From Arion vulgaris (Eukaryota; Mollusca; Gastropoda; Stylommatophora; Arionidae), in the NCBI GenBank assembly GCA_020796225.1, contig CM036771.1, positions 33,120,703 to 33,184,702 of the forward strand: DNA of 64,000 bases, in the 5' to 3' direction. A program made the translations under genes and the position numbers. This document shows, piece after piece, positions 23,755 through 35,479 of this stretch. Below the pieces are notes generated by a model. It did no database searches and had not been told where the DNA came from. It saw only the letters and a list, made by a program, of their open reading frames with translations. The stretch's first letter is position 1; each line of letters begins with the position of its first letter.

Positions 23755-24780
23755 CTATTCGCCTGCGAAAACCATACTATCCAATGGTATAATATAAAAT
23801 TTTTCCCTTTGTTTAATGTCTGCTTGTTTATGGAGACTAGCCAACCTGTCGCTGACCTCTCTATGAGCCTCCGTTAATCTCTTTTCAGGACAGACCAAAT
23901 AGTCTTTCTCTGCATCGTCAGGATGAAATAAATCTTCTATGATAAAATTTATAGGTAATTGAGGATGTCTACCAAAGAGTAAAAAGTATGGTGACCACCC
24001 AGTAGAAGTATGGGGAGTAATATTGTACCCTAACACTATATTAGGTACATGTCTAGACCATTCCACTTTATTCGATTCCTCTAATGAACGGAGCATACCC
24101 AAACATTGTCCTTTTAAAACCCTTTTCGCATATGGCTTTCCCTCGGATTATATGTGGTCTTGGATTTTTTATCCCATCCCTTTTGACAGAGTTCAAGAAC
24201 AAGGGAGGACCCAAACCCTTTCCTTGGTCCGAGTGAAATTTACTGATCCCAAAGTCCGGGATCCATCTACTCTGTATGACTTCTGCCACTGTTTTGCAGT
24301 TTGGCAATATAGGGTAAGCGACCACTTTACTTAGAAAAACATCAGTCATAATCAAGATATTTTTAAACCTATAGGAATCTTTTGGAAGTTCAAAAAACCA
24401 TGGCAACCATCTCCAACGGACGGTTGGCTAAATATGACCGTAGGTAGTTGTAATTTCTTTAGAGGTTTAGAATATTACAAATGGAACAAGATTTCACCAA
24501 ATTATTGACATCCCCATTCATTCCACACCAAAAAAAATCGAGATTTTAATAATGCCAATGTCCTATCACGCCCTTGATGACCGATTTCATGAATAGCAGC
24601 AATACAATCGGTTTTAAAGACATGAGGTGCAATAATTTTTAATCCATCACACTTATTATCCTCATCCCTTCTAATACAAAGTATTCCTCTCGAATGCAAA
24701 ACTTATCATGATGCAACCACAGCCTTTTTAGCTTCCGGAATCCACCAGGTCTTTCCACTAGAGCATCTTTTTCCCATAGC
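23755..24780 (-). pseudogene. Ty3-type integrase, broken
   Basis: Upstream, CIAAIHEIGHQGRDRTLALL gives the H-x3-H of the zinc-binding domain, and CSICNI in another frame gives the paired cysteines. The core follows in a frame starting near 24,406: FKNILIMTDVFLSKVVAYPI carries the first catalytic Asp, and HSDQGKG carries the second. The third block (HVPNIVLGYNITPHTSTGWS, then PYFLLFGRHPQLP) matches the conserved substrate-interaction part of Ty3 integrases, ending at 23,755 after FIIEDLFHPDD. Frameshifts near 24,110 and 24,500 split it. It would catalyse strand transfer of cDNA into the genome. Confidence 0.85.
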
Positions 24781-25224
24781 TTTTAGTATACCTAAGCACC
24801 AAGTCCTGTTGCTGCAATTGTTGTATTTTTTCAAATTATAGTTACATGTTGTTTCTTTGCGGTAGTTCCCATCAGCTCTACAGTCAAATCACAACTGTAA
24901 GAAGGTTTTAAAAACAGCAAGGTTAATCCCAATATCCTCATCCTCAGACGCTGCCCCCGTTCTGTCTCGTCCTGTGTGATAGGTAATGGATACTGAGACA
25001 GGGAAATCTGCATTCTTGTTTAGTGTGCTCTACGATATTTGATTTCGTAATCAAACACAGCCAACTGAGATAGCCATCTTTGTTCAATGGCCCCTAGATG
25101 CGCCTTATTTGAAAAAGTCAAACCCTTATTATCAGTAAAACAGTCACTTGTTACCTAATAGATGGGAACGAAACTTTTCAGTTATAGCCCATTTCAAACC
25201 CAACAATTCTAGTTTAAAACTGTT

Positions 25225-25593
25225 TTATTTTTTTTCTTCTGCGGAGAGTCCGATTGGCATAAGCATTACTTTACAGTGAGAATCTTGCTGCTGGCTCAAC
25301 ACAGCTCCCAGACCACTGAAAGACGCATCAATGTCCAAGATAAATGGACTGCCAAAATCGGGGAATCCTAGAATGGGTGCAGAAATCAATTTAGATTGAA
25401 GATCTCGAAAAGAACTTTCACAATCACTATTCCAATGAAACTTAGACGAGGCAGTTGTTAAATGTCGTTTCGATCCACGGGGTAAACCAGAAGGATGGAG
25501 TTCATTTACCAAATCCAATAGAGGTTTGGCAATCTGTGAGAATCGGAGTATAAATTTCCTATAATACCCCGCCATGCCCAGAAAGGCCCTCAC
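25225..25593 (-). pseudogene. RT connection and RNase H domain, minus Ty3 element
   Basis: An open frame reads MRAFLGMAGYYRKFILRFSQ, then IAKPLLDLVN, then WNSDCESSFRDLQSKLISAP, ILGFPDFGSPFILDIDASFS and GLGAVLSQQQ. FLGxAGYYRKFI is the hallmark at the RT thumb/RNase H border of Ty3/gypsy Pol, and the D in ILDIDAS is the first RNase H active-site Asp. The rest of RNase H continues towards 25,030 in broken frames (LAVFDYEIKYRRAH at 25,030-25,070). Confidence 0.9.
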
Positions 25594-25639
25594 TTGCTTT
25601 ACACTAGTGGGTATGCTAAGATTCTGTATGGATGATACT

Positions 25640-26310
25640 TTGGATTGCTTTTAGCAATCCCATTTCTGAAATAGTGTGACCTAAAATCAATGAATCCTGC
25701 AAAAACACATTTATTAGGGTTAACTTTAGTCCTATTGATCTTATCCTTTCCAACACATTACCTAAACGAATCAAATGGTCATCAAAATCTGCTTTAAAAA
25801 AAACAACATATCATCTAAAAATACTAGTAAAGATTTAAACATAAAATCACATTGAGTTTGCATTAGGCTGAAAAGTGCCCGCAGAATTAGTCAATCCCAT
25901 TGGCATTCTTGTATATTCATACAATCCAAAAGGGTACAAAATGCGTTTTATCTATGTCCCCTGTTTCATTGCCACTTGGTAGTACCCACTGGTTAAATCC
26001 AGAGTGGTAAACAACTTTGCACCATTCAGAGAGTCCAAGTAGTCATCAATGCGAGGTAAGGGGTACGCATCCCAATAGTCTTTTATTCAATTCACGATAA
26101 TCTACACAGAGGCAAAGTTCCATTCTTCTTCTTTACTAATACTACTGGCGCAGCCTAGGGCTGACGCCTCCGGATGACCTGTTTCGTAGGAGATCCGCAA
26201 TATGGTTCTGCACCTGTATAGAATGCAGGCGGGAAATTTGCCTGTATGGCAATTAATAGGTTGGTATCCTGTAACGAATCTCGTGAACTTTTTTCAGCAT
26301 AACCAACATC
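25640..26310 (-). pseudogene. Reverse transcriptase palm and fingers, minus Ty3 element
   Basis: Frames on the minus strand give [21 protein letters not shown] (the K-K-x-G-x-x-R/L-x-C-V-D-Y-R-x-L-N block near 26,100-26,150), [23 protein letters not shown] and, where Y-L-D-D should be, a stop-containing YF then MICCFF near 25,800. The downstream residues match VNPNKCVFAGF, typical of RT. Several frameshifts. The plus copy preserves YLDD, so the loss is private to this copy. Confidence 0.8.
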
Positions 26311-26373
26311 AAAATCATTATACGAAAAAAACATCATCATATCACCAACAGAGACAACATTGCAACTTTTTGA

Positions 26374-26664
26374 TTAGGGGATCCATATTCTACTCAGATC
26401 AAATCGGCTTGATTTCCCAAAGTTTATGTTCGATGGCCCAGAAATCCCAAATTTTTCACCAACAGATACATTGCATTCCACTGAGTTCGTAGAGATGACA
26501 TTAAAATTCACACCACTAGAAGAATCAATTTCACAAATAGTGCCTACAACTGTCCCATTTGAAAGGAAAACATCTTCATTTGCAATATTCAAAACATGAA
26601 TAGCACAAATTCCTCTATGTAAATCAGTAACAGTATTGCAACACACAATACCCTTTCTAAGCAA
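26374..26664 (-). pseudogene. Pol spacer between protease and RT, minus Ty3 element
   Basis: A 96-codon open frame contains ICAIHVLNIANEDVFLSNGT and VVGTICEIDSSS. An L-x-N-x-x-x-x-x-x-x-x-x-G-x-x-V/I-G pattern is common in the stretch between protease and RT of metazoan gypsy Pol proteins. No catalytic role is known for it. Confidence 0.55.
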
Positions 26665-26829
26665 AGAACGGTTGGGTTCAAAATGACCTGGCGACCCATA
26701 CTATTCCCTTCACTCGAACCTAAAACCCCAGTGAACTAGCTTTAAAATGCGATTTCTTTCCTTAGCAGACCAAATAAAGGCTGGAAGAGAAGAGGTACCA
26801 CTTTTTAAAAGGTACGGACTGGGTAGAAG

Positions 26830-27132
26830 GACCTAGAATTGGTCGAAACAACTGCAGACGGCTAAGAATATTCGTCCCAATAATAGCATTATAATCACCA
26901 CTATTATGAGATGGGGTATCTTTAAAGACATAAAACCACAATTGTTTAAATAAGTACTGTAGAGCTCAATGTTTAAAAACAACATGGCCCAAGTAAGGGA
27001 TAGAAAGTCCATAGCAGCTTTAAGCTGCACCCAATTATCCCCGTTTAATAGAGATTCTTTGGAAAAATACATGTGAAAGGCGCTCTGTGAGAGCGAAACT
27101 TGAGATCCTGTGTCTATAAGGCACCGAAACAT
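26830..27132 (-). pseudogene. Aspartic protease, minus Ty3 element
   Basis: Starts MFRCLIDTGSQVSLSQSAFH with the D-T-G-S catalytic motif, then GDNWVQLKAAMDFLSLTW. The rest follows in a second frame with LGRIF-like residues near 26,870. About 100 residues is normal for this domain. The N-terminal Met is internal; upstream in-frame sequence belongs to the gag-pol junction. Confidence 0.8.
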
Positions 27133-27719
27133 ATTTCCTATCCATTTTCCTTCAGTAATTGATTCCTACCATCTTTTGTTCTGGGCCCTGTTGTCTGACA
27201 CCCAGGGGCGTGCCCTCTCCCCGAGTGGCGCCCATTTAACATAGCAACCCCACATTTCCTACATTATGGGGCCCTTCCGGCCACACGAGAACAGTGTAAA
27301 TGTAGGCGATTTCCTTGAGGTGAGGTTGATCTGCTGTCCCCCCTGATGATGGGGAACAAAGAAGCAGGACGATCCCGGAATTCTGAGGGATTCCGGGGTT
27401 TGCCATCCCCCCGGGTACCATGGTCACCCTGGGCTCCATATCACCCATTCGACGTTGAAGGAGACGTAGTCGGGAATCAATCTCAACCGCTGCGCCGGGG
27501 ATAGGATTGATTCCACCTTTAAAGGGAACATCGCGGGAAAGCAGGAATGTGGTGCCCGGGGCACTCTACCCTATCCAACAGCATGTTGGGAAAATAACAA
27601 TTGTTAAGGGACGCAATAAAATGATCCTCAGGTTATTGGCATCCATGGGGACGGCCTTCCCGAGTCTGAGCTTTTGGGGACCTTAGTAAAAAACTGCTAG
27701 TCGATGGGAGAAGTCTAGA

Positions 27720-28201
27720 CAAGACTCACCAACACTCTGTGAGGATCGATAAAAGGCGGACAGGAGGTCGGGCGATCTATTGTTCCAAACACGTGCAGGA
27801 GACTAGCCAATAGAGCGTCCGGGTCCTGAGAAGAACACTGAATCTCCAACCCCCCGAACTGAGTCCGACACGTATTGAATAGGGAATCAATTTTGTCCTG
27901 GCCTTCCAACCCATAGTAACGCCAATAATGGCGTATGTCCTCGAAATTTTTTCCATGAAGGACCATCACAATGCCAAAAAGTCCGCAGAGGCCTGCAGGG
28001 TGGACGAGGACAGGTCCACTGATGGGGAGGCAGCAACGCTGAACACCCTAATCCTGGCCAACCTGTACTGGTACTGAGGATCGGCCAATTCGAGGAGGAG
28101 CCACTGAATCGGAAGGTACGACCCGACCACGACATCCTCAAATTCTTCCACTCCGTGTGCCTCTGTACGACATCAGTGAAAATTGCACCAATCGCGATCA
28201 C
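27720..28201 (-). pseudogene. gag (capsid-like) region, minus Ty3 element
   Basis: One frame (28,151-27,966) gives MEEFEDVVVGSYLPIQWLLL, then ELADPQYQYRLARIR and SVDLSSSTLQASADFLAL. After a frame change the next (27,969-27,715) gives GKNFEDIRHYWRYYGLEGQD, KIDSLFNTCRTQFGG and DALLASLLHVFGTIDRPT. Helical, Trp/Tyr-rich sequence at this position fits a capsid domain. A cysteine-containing frame near 27,236-27,448 could be a knuckle remnant but is not convincing. Confidence 0.6.
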
Positions 28202-28205
28202 GCAA

Positions 28206-29339
28206 TATAGCTAGAGAAATATATATTAGTACACGTATGAACTAGTACAATTTGTATAAGTAATTATTATTATGAAAATAACAATATACAAAAAAATGCT
28301 GCAACTGGAGGTATCAACTGTAAGAGGAACAAAAAATCCACATTAGCATATATAGCAAATGAAAAGTATGGAAAGAGCTAGAAAATTATACTTACTTAAA
28401 AATATAGAATGCACACATAGCAATCAATGCTTAATAATCAAAGTTCAATGTGCAATGTTCAAAGGTCAATGTTCATTGTTCAATTTCAACCGCTCTTTCA
28501 GCCAGGCATACCAAATTTGATAACATAGTAAGTATTGATAATCCACCGAAGTGAAACATCCAATGTCATCATTAGTTGCAGTAACATGTGTGTATAGTCT
28601 ATTAGAAAAAGTTCCTCACTTCAAACAGCAAAATTCCATTGATAGCCAATCGTAGCAAGATATATGTAAAGTCAATCAAAAAATTTGTCATCCTCAAAAG
28701 TGCAATTCCATTTGTGTCAAAAGTAAAAAACAATCGTATGGGCTTATAATATGTAGATAATATCAATGTTCAGATCCGCAGAATATGCCAGGATCCACAT
28801 TTGTAATAGTGTCCATATATAAAATCATATCATCGTCCAATTGATACATAGTAATGATAATCGCCAGACCATTCAAACAATTGTATAGTTCCCGACAGGA
28901 TCATTTTTATTGAAGAAATATATAGTTGGAAACACGATTGGTATACACACCAGTTCTGATCGAAGTCATGTCAAAAAGGACAACTGGGAGGTCCTAAGAA
29001 GAATATTGTAAGAATAAAATAATTCAGACTGGTTATCACACCAGCTGTGACCAGGGAAAGGGCAAAAGGACAACCGTTAGGTCGTATGAAGTGGTTTGAA
29101 GAATAAATAATCCTGAATGGGGGGTTATCACACCAGCTTTGACCGTAGGGAAAGGGCCGGACGACCGTTAGGTCTACTGAAGAACCAAAATTTATGAAGA
29201 TGGAAAGGATTGACGTTGGTGTCATAGCGAGGGGACACGCATCATGATGTAATAGTGGAGAAGGGTGTAAAAATGGTATAAAACGTTACTCACTTTCTGT
29301 CTGGTCCACGAATGTATATCACAAGGCAGACTAACCTTT
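28206..29339 (-). other. Untranslated leader of minus Ty3 element
   Basis: About 1.1 kb between the primer-binding site and gag. It contains roughly three imperfect tandem copies of a 95-100 bp unit at about 28,940-29,190 (ATCACACCAGCT, GACAACCGTTAGGTC) and an A/T-rich part with TTCAATGTGCAATGTTCAA. A CTCTTACAG word in element sense, near 28,312-28,325, resembles a 3' splice site; whether the leader is spliced is unknown. Confidence 0.55.
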
Positions 29340-29352
29340 CTTCTGGACACCA
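29340..29352 (-). promoter_or_regulatory. tRNA primer-binding site, minus Ty3 element
   Basis: In element orientation TGGTGTCCAGAAG lies two bases after the LTR end. It begins with TGG, complementary to a tRNA CCA end, as required for minus-strand DNA priming. The tRNA identity cannot be set without the host tRNA set. Confidence 0.7.
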
Positions 29353-29354
29353 TT

Positions 29355-29953
29355 TGTAAAAGTTCCCCCCTTTTTCTGCTCTTTTCCATTATTAATAGTA
29401 GTATTATGATGATGTTTACTTTTTATTTATGACGAAGATTATTTCTGTACTTGATTTCTGCTTGAGTGTTTATCGAGACGTTGTTGCTTACTTAGGTTGT
29501 GTCCTTTCTCATATGATTTTGGGTTTCATTCCAATGTCCGGCCATCCTGACATATTGCTTTCCTTTTCAAAATAGTTTTCCTTTTATTTAGTTTGTTGTT
29601 GTAATTGATGGTTTTCCTCTGACATGTTTATTATATGGTCTTACAAATTCACATGATGGTAAAACATAGAAACAACCATAAATCTTTGTTCAATTTCTTT
29701 ATATTTATTGATGTTTGACAGACATACAAAAATACATCCATCTTCTTGCAAAAGTTTTATCTCGTCTCCTTGTTTACTCATTCGTTACTAACACGTCACT
29801 ATTTTTCTACACAAAACGTCGTGTTAGTTATGTGTTGTACTTCTGCATAGAGAGTACAAACACATAGTCTCAACTATTAAATAATCTAATTATACTACTC
29901 TAACTATTTGGCTAACTGTCCATTCCTCCGCTGCCATCTGGGGAACTATGACA
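29355..29953 (-). repeat. 5' LTR of minus Ty3 element
   Basis: 599 bp. In element orientation it begins TGTCATAGTTCCCCAGATGG directly after (GATA)n and ends AACTTTTACA. It differs from the 3' LTR by scattered substitutions and indels. Confidence 0.9.
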
Positions 29954-30857
<904 letters not shown>

Positions 30858-30889
30858 TTGCTTATTACTACTCTGTTTCCTCTTTTTTC

Positions 30890-31350
30890 CTTCCTGAAAT
30901 CACAGCACTTCAGAAGAAATAATCTAAGCGGACCACATCAAAGTGGCAGAGAAAAGCATACATGTCTTTTGACTAAAGATTATATTTGCTACAGAAGAAT
31001 ACTTAGAATACCATGGACAGAGAAAATAACAAATGTTTCTGTTCTGCAACAGATTGATATTAAAGAGAGTTGACTATTAATGAACATAAAATGAAGTAAA
31101 AACTAAATATTTCGGACACACCAAACGACATGAATGCATAGAGAAAATAATTTTAGAGGAAATGGTGCCTGAAAGAAGAATGAGTGGAAAAACTAGAAGA
31201 CGATGGGAGCAAGATGTCATTGACAATCTGAGAATGACTGCTGCAGACGCCGGCCAACTTGCACAGAACAGAGAGTTTTTCAGGACTGTTGTCATGGGAG
31301 CCAAGTTCCAGAAGGACAAGCTACTTGATGATTATGACTTCATCTAATTA
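30890..31350 (+). mobile_element. LINE 3' end (family L5)
   Basis: Frames YICYRRILRIPWTEKITNVS, then after a frame change a glycine-histidine segment, then EEMVPERRMSGKTRRRWEQD and QNREFFRTVVMGAKF, ending at a stop near 31,347. These are the RR-I-L-R-I-x-W, G-x-x-R-R-R-W and R-x-x-F/W blocks of a LINE RT C-terminus. 5'-truncated. Confidence 0.7.
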
Positions 31351-31479
31351 CCTTTCATAGCAGAAAAACATCCTCGTGTTGTGCTCATAAACAAAACTAG
31401 GTTTGATCGGTTCTTTGAGATTCAAAAGTTCTTGAAATTGTGTCAGTTCAATGTTGACGTCATTATACAAAATATAATA

Positions 31480-31745
31480 ATAATAATTCCTCTCGTACGT
31501 TATACAAAATATAGGGTCTGCAAGCAATTTCTCCATATCGCTCTATCTTGGGCAACCAGTCAATCTCTCTATGGTATTGAGACCGATATTTCTTGCCTCT
31601 CAGCAATGTTAGTTTCAGGGTCTCCTTAGTTCGTGCTCTCTTTCTTGTGCCCTTTGCATCCCAGTTCAATGCCTGCTTTGATATTCGTTGATACAAAATA
31701 TATGCCAGTAAACGTTTCGATGCAATGATACATGTATAATAGTGC
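31480..31745 (-). mobile_element. LINE 3' fragment (family L6)
   Basis: The minus-strand frame has QALNWDAKGTRKRARTKETL, KLTLLRGKKYRS and EIACRPYI, matching the better copy at 53,700-53,919 (LKWVAGGSRKRGRPKEPLKR). Typical G-x-R-K-R-G-R-P-K LINE C-terminus. Dead fragment. Confidence 0.65.
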
Positions 31746-31789
31746 AATTTTGTAGTGACCTGAAGATCGAATAGAAACCAATCATGTGT

Positions 31790-32335
31790 CTTTCAATCAA
31801 TCAAGCACCTTGTCTACCAGTGTAGATGATCATGTCTCTCCACAACTCTCTCTCTTTCATGCAATTAATCAGTTCTGACGTCGATATTTTGTCGAACCAC
31901 GATATCCGACAACCCAACATTTAACCGTGTGGTGTCCGGGTCCACAAGGGAAGCAAAGAATAGTACCACTGCGATTTACAAATCATGAAATAAGAGGCGA
32001 GGTAGGGAATCTACCTAGCAAATAAAAGCATCGCATAAATCGGATGTACTGGTTCATTTGTAGTCGCATAACTGGCACAAGTTATGCTCTTAGACTTGGA
32101 TCCCATTCAAATCATACAGAGTGGTTGACAGGTGGTTTACAAGTGGTTGACAAGTGGTCGATATGGAGCGGTCGAAGAAGAAGACCATCCAACATCTTCT
32201 CGTTCTCTCTTCCGCAATCTCCCCTTTCCTGAATTTTACCTCATGTTACCAAATGTTCTAAACCTACTTTTCGCATTATGTCCCCGAAAATCCTTGATTG
32301 TCTGATTATCATTCTTAGGATAAGGTTTCTTTGTG
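31790..32335 (-). mobile_element. LINE 3' fragment (family L8), split by repeat A
   Basis: The two halves (31,790-31,925 and 32,192-32,335) match the continuous copy at 33,567-33,837 (CATCCAACATATTCTCC, TTACCAAATGTTCTAAACC, TTGATTGCCGGATTATTATT) and give minus-strand peptides like R-E-R-E-N-M-L-D-G-L. The break is filled exactly by repeat A copy 3, flanked by related GACAACCCAACAT and GACCATCCAACAT sequences that look like a target-site duplication. Confidence 0.6.
31930..32190 (+). repeat. Dispersed repeat A, copy 3 (nested in LINE)
   Basis: A nearly full-length unit ending AAGTGGTCGATATGGAGCGG and TCGAAGAAGAAGA. It contains a small internal duplication of GTGGTTTACAAGTGGTTGAC. Flanked by candidate target duplications in the interrupted L8 fragment. 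Confidence 0.75.
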
Positions 32336-32944
32336 TGCAGGCCTGTTTTAAAACCTCATATTATGTATTCTTTACGTATTGCTAGCGTGAGAAGAGGGGA
32401 GGTATAGTACGTTAACAAAGTCGTCAACATCTTTAACGACCGATATAAAATCCGGCTGTCTCAGGGAGAGTAGTTTCATAGAGCGCTAGAACGTAACTTT
32501 GGGATTTTATGCTCGGCCAACTTTACCCATTTTCTTAATCCGCGCTTGGCCTCATATACGGAGTTTTATCGCAATCTTCCTTTGCCACCTTCACCTGATG
32601 TACCACATTTACCGTGCATTGAGGGTGCCACGGCACGCTGCCCAACTTGCGTTCATGGCTCCGAGTTTTGCTCCGTTCAGGATGCACCTCTCATACCTTC
32701 GCATGCAGCCTTTCCCATCTTCTGGAAAAATGATACGACCAACATGTTCACACATCTGCCGTTTCATGTACCGTGCCTCGGGACTGCTCCGACACTGAGC
32801 TTGACTCATGTACATGGTACCGAGTTTCACTTCATTTCTCGGCTTTTGGGATGCAACTCTCTTCCCTTATTTCGGTCATTTACTCCGGGGAGTTGGTGTT
32901 TTGTTCGCGGACGCTCGTACTCTGCTGTTTCATATTTCTTTTTG
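32336..32944 (+). other. Unassigned segment with a 138-codon open frame
   Basis: A plus-strand frame at 32,546-32,962 (MASYTEFYRNLPLPPSPDVP at its start) has Cys, His and Pro-rich composition but no family motif I recognise, and its end overlaps a LINE fragment. About 105 bp upstream is GATATAAAATCCGGC, a TATA-box-like word (near 32,440). Possibly the 5' part of an unrecognised transposon or a chance frame. Confidence 0.25.
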
Positions 32945-33437
32945 AACTTGGACATATTTTAACGGAATCTGACTCTCAGTCGATGGTTCACAAGATCCAG
33001 AAGGGCAGGTTTCGGTATGAGTGGATGTCGTCTATAGAAGTTTCTAACCTCCAGAGCCTTACGTGGATATATTGTCCTGGGCATGCGGGTGTTTACAGTA
33101 GTGAGAGAGCAGCCAGGTTTGGATCAACAGCATCGATTGTTGGAGAGTTGAAGATGGATAAGCGGGATATTCTTCGGTCTCTTCGCGACTGTCTGTTGGA
33201 TGAGGACACTAAAATCGATGTTGAATCGATCAAGCGATTTAGGCAGTTTGGAGTTACCGTTGTTCAAGTCGAACTAAACGCCTTAGAGGCAGAGTGAGAG
33301 GTGTGTTTAATCAGCGAGCCACGGAAACCATCAGTATGCATTCTCTTCGATATCTGCTGGGGGAGAATGAGCACCTATGCGTTTGCCCGAAGTGCAATGA
33401 CGTCAGTTTAGTAACCAATAACCAATAATAACCAATT
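32945..33437 (+). pseudogene. RNase H end of RNase-H LINE (family L3), fragment
   Basis: Frame SDSQSMVHKIQKGRFRYEWM, then LTWIYCPGHAGVYSSERAA, then VGELKMDKRDILRSLRDCLL. GHAGVxxxERA is the last conserved RNase H motif. The fragment continues to CPKCNDVSLVTNNQ-type residues and ends in the family's ACCAATAACC tail at 33,415-33,437. 5'-truncated. A frameshift near 33,270 separates RNase H from the C-terminal end. Confidence 0.8.
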
Positions 33438-33474
33438 AGCTGACTTCGGCCATGAAATGTGTTGTTATTGAGTT

Positions 33475-33985
33475 GTTGTTTGCCCGTCTGGTGCCAGGGC
33501 CCACAAGGGAAGCAAAGAATAGTACCAGTGCCATCTACAAAGCGACTGGGTGACCTAGGAAAGCCCAATCAAGTGCCATGCCTGCCGGCGTAGGCGATCA
33601 TGTCTCTGCACATCTCTCTCTCTCTCCTTGGTGAATGTAATCAGTTCTGACGTCGATCTTGTGTTGAACCATGATGCCAGGCCATCCAACATATTCTCCC
33701 TCTGTCTTCCACGATCTCTCCTTCCCTAAACTTTATCTGTTGTTACCAAATGTTCTAAACCTTCTCTTCGCAATATATGCCCAAAGAGCCTTGATTGCCG
33801 GATTATTATTCTTTTGATAAGATTTCTTTATGTGCAGGAAAAGCGTCGCAGAAATCGGATGTGCTAGCCTACTTGTAGACGCACAGCTGGCTCAGCGTAC
33901 AATCGCTGTTAGGATCAGATCCCATACAGATCACACAGAGTGGTTAACAAGTGATCGATATGGAGCATTCCAAGAAGATTAGTTG
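33475..33985 (+). repeat. Dispersed repeat A, copy 4, interrupted
   Basis: The 5' part (33,475-33,566; AAAGAATAGTACCAGTGCC) and 3' part (33,838-33,985; AAAAGCGTCGCAGAAATCGG to AGTGATCGATATGGAGC) are one copy split by an L8 LINE fragment. It ends in a purine tail. Confidence 0.65.
33567..33837 (-). mobile_element. LINE 3' fragment (family L8), nested in repeat A
   Basis: The minus-strand frame near 33,600 reads RELWRDMIAYAGRHGT-like residues, then CTCTCTCTC at the tail side. It matches 31,790-32,335 without the repeat A insertion there. Flanks GGAAAGC and GGAAAAGC may be a short target duplication. Confidence 0.55.
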
Positions 33986-34089
33986 TTGTGACCTCCTTTC
34001 TAATCAGAATTTGACTATTCATGACCTTGTTCTAACCTAATTTACTGTGGATGGGGGGGGCTATTATTCTGTTACATATTGACCACCAT

Positions 34090-34200
34090 GAATGTTACAA
34101 GAGACCAAGGGGACCAAAGAACAGTAACTCTGCAACCTACAGCCTACAAGTTATTTTGTAAGAGGCGTCTGCATTAGGGCATAGGAAGCTGTGATTTTAT
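34090..34200 (+). repeat. Dispersed repeat A, 5' part (copy 5)
   Basis: ACCAAAGAACAGTAACTCTG, CCTACAAGTTATTTTGTAAG and AGGCATAGGAAGCT-like words match the first half of the family. 34,201-34,364 contains a T10 run and no feature. Confidence 0.5.
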
Positions 34201-34364
34201 ATGAAGCTATACAATTATGATTTTAAAATATGCACAATAATCAAATTGCTTTTTTTTTTGAAAAAGTGTCATTCTGAAATTAATAAGGAATGGCCGAGTG
34301 CACGTCAAGGCACAGTGGAAAGTAAATCTTTATGGCAGCATTAATATATACGACTTTCAGTGGC

Positions 34365-34760
34365 TATATAATTGTTCAGTTACCAAAGTAGTGGCACTAT
34401 AATTGGTCAATTTCAAAAGTAGTAGATATATGATAAACCAATCACCAAAGTAGGGGGATATTTCATTAGTCAATTACCAAGGTTTATATGATTGGTCAAT
34501 TACCAAGGTAGATGATATATGATTCTATCAATTACCAGGGCATTAGTTATATGATTGGTCCATTACCAAGGTAGAAGATATATATGATTGGTCAATTATA
34601 AACGTAGGTGATATACGATTGGTCAATTACTAAAGTAGGGGGATATATGATTGGCCAATTACTAAAGTAGAAGGATATAAGATTAGTTAATTAATAAAGT
34701 AGGGGGATATGTCATTGGTCAATTACCAAAGTAATAAATCTATGATTGGTCAATTAGAAA
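34365..34760. repeat. About 30-bp degenerate minisatellite
   Basis: Imperfect tandem units of ATATGATTGGTCAATTACCA plus AAGTAGGGGAT, about 12-13 copies, with considerable divergence between units, so older or faster-decaying than the other arrays. Confidence 0.8.
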
Positions 34761-34914
34761 AATAAAAGCAATTTGCAAATGAAAAAGTCGAATAAGAAAT
34801 GTATAATACTAAGATAAAAGTTGACTGATGTTTCGTCTGAAAAATAAAATATATCCATACTAAAACTGTTTGTTTTCTGTTTACTTTTAAACTGATATAT
34901 TTCTAGTTGTACGT

Positions 34915-35155
34915 CTAAAGGAGAGGGTTGACTTCATTGCACCTGGTTTCATTATACGGCTTCGTTCTTATCAGCAGGAATGACACATCATCTGCCGAGA
35001 GTATTATAAAAGCATGAGCTCCTGAGCTCCAACAAAAATCATAAGGATCTCATAAGGATTTTCACCTGTCTATGTCTGGGTGCCAACCCATAATTTTCAG
35101 AATGACAGATAAACGCGTTAGCCACTACGACAATTTAGACCACACATGTGTGTGA
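34915..35155 (-). repeat. SINE with SINE II body but a different tRNA-like head
   Basis: On the minus strand a tRNA-like head (GTCGTAGTGGCTAACGCG as A box, ATGGGTTGGCACCCAGAC as degenerate B box) precedes a body ending AACCAGGTGCAATGAAGTCA and ACCCTCTCC, the same body end as the SINE at 11,275-11,510. 35,156-35,470 shows no recognisable feature. Confidence 0.6.
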
Positions 35156-35479
35156 CCACTGTTTAATAATACACCCATTCAATTGCAAAGGATTCTGCAA
35201 AGCACATTTCTTTTATTAGCTGCCTTGGTGAAGCAAGAAAAATAAAACAATAAGAAACTTTCTTCCTGATTTCGACTCGGACACAAGATGAAAAGCGACA
35301 GTCACGAGTTCTATGTCTTACCAAAGTGACAAAGATGAGGGCGCCATGGAGTACTTTCGATGATGAAAGTAGTTATCAGCTGTAGTTGTTCGAAACCGCC
35401 CTCCTTAAACCAGGCATCTCCCTAGTCAATAAGGTGCTCATCCGCACACTCTGTACGTCTTGTACTGCACACGTGATTA

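Larger units (their letters stand above)
21850..29953 (-). mobile_element. Ty3/gypsy LTR retrotransposon, minus copy, 8.1 kb
   Basis: Two direct LTRs (29,355-29,953 and 21,850-22,435) each begin TGTCAT and end TTACA in element orientation. A primer-binding site follows the 5' LTR, and gag, protease, RT, RNase H and integrase remnants lie in the Ty3/gypsy order (integrase last). Both outer edges fall in (TCTA)n, so the short target duplication cannot be told apart from the repeat. All frames have stops, so it is not autonomous. Confidence 0.92.
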
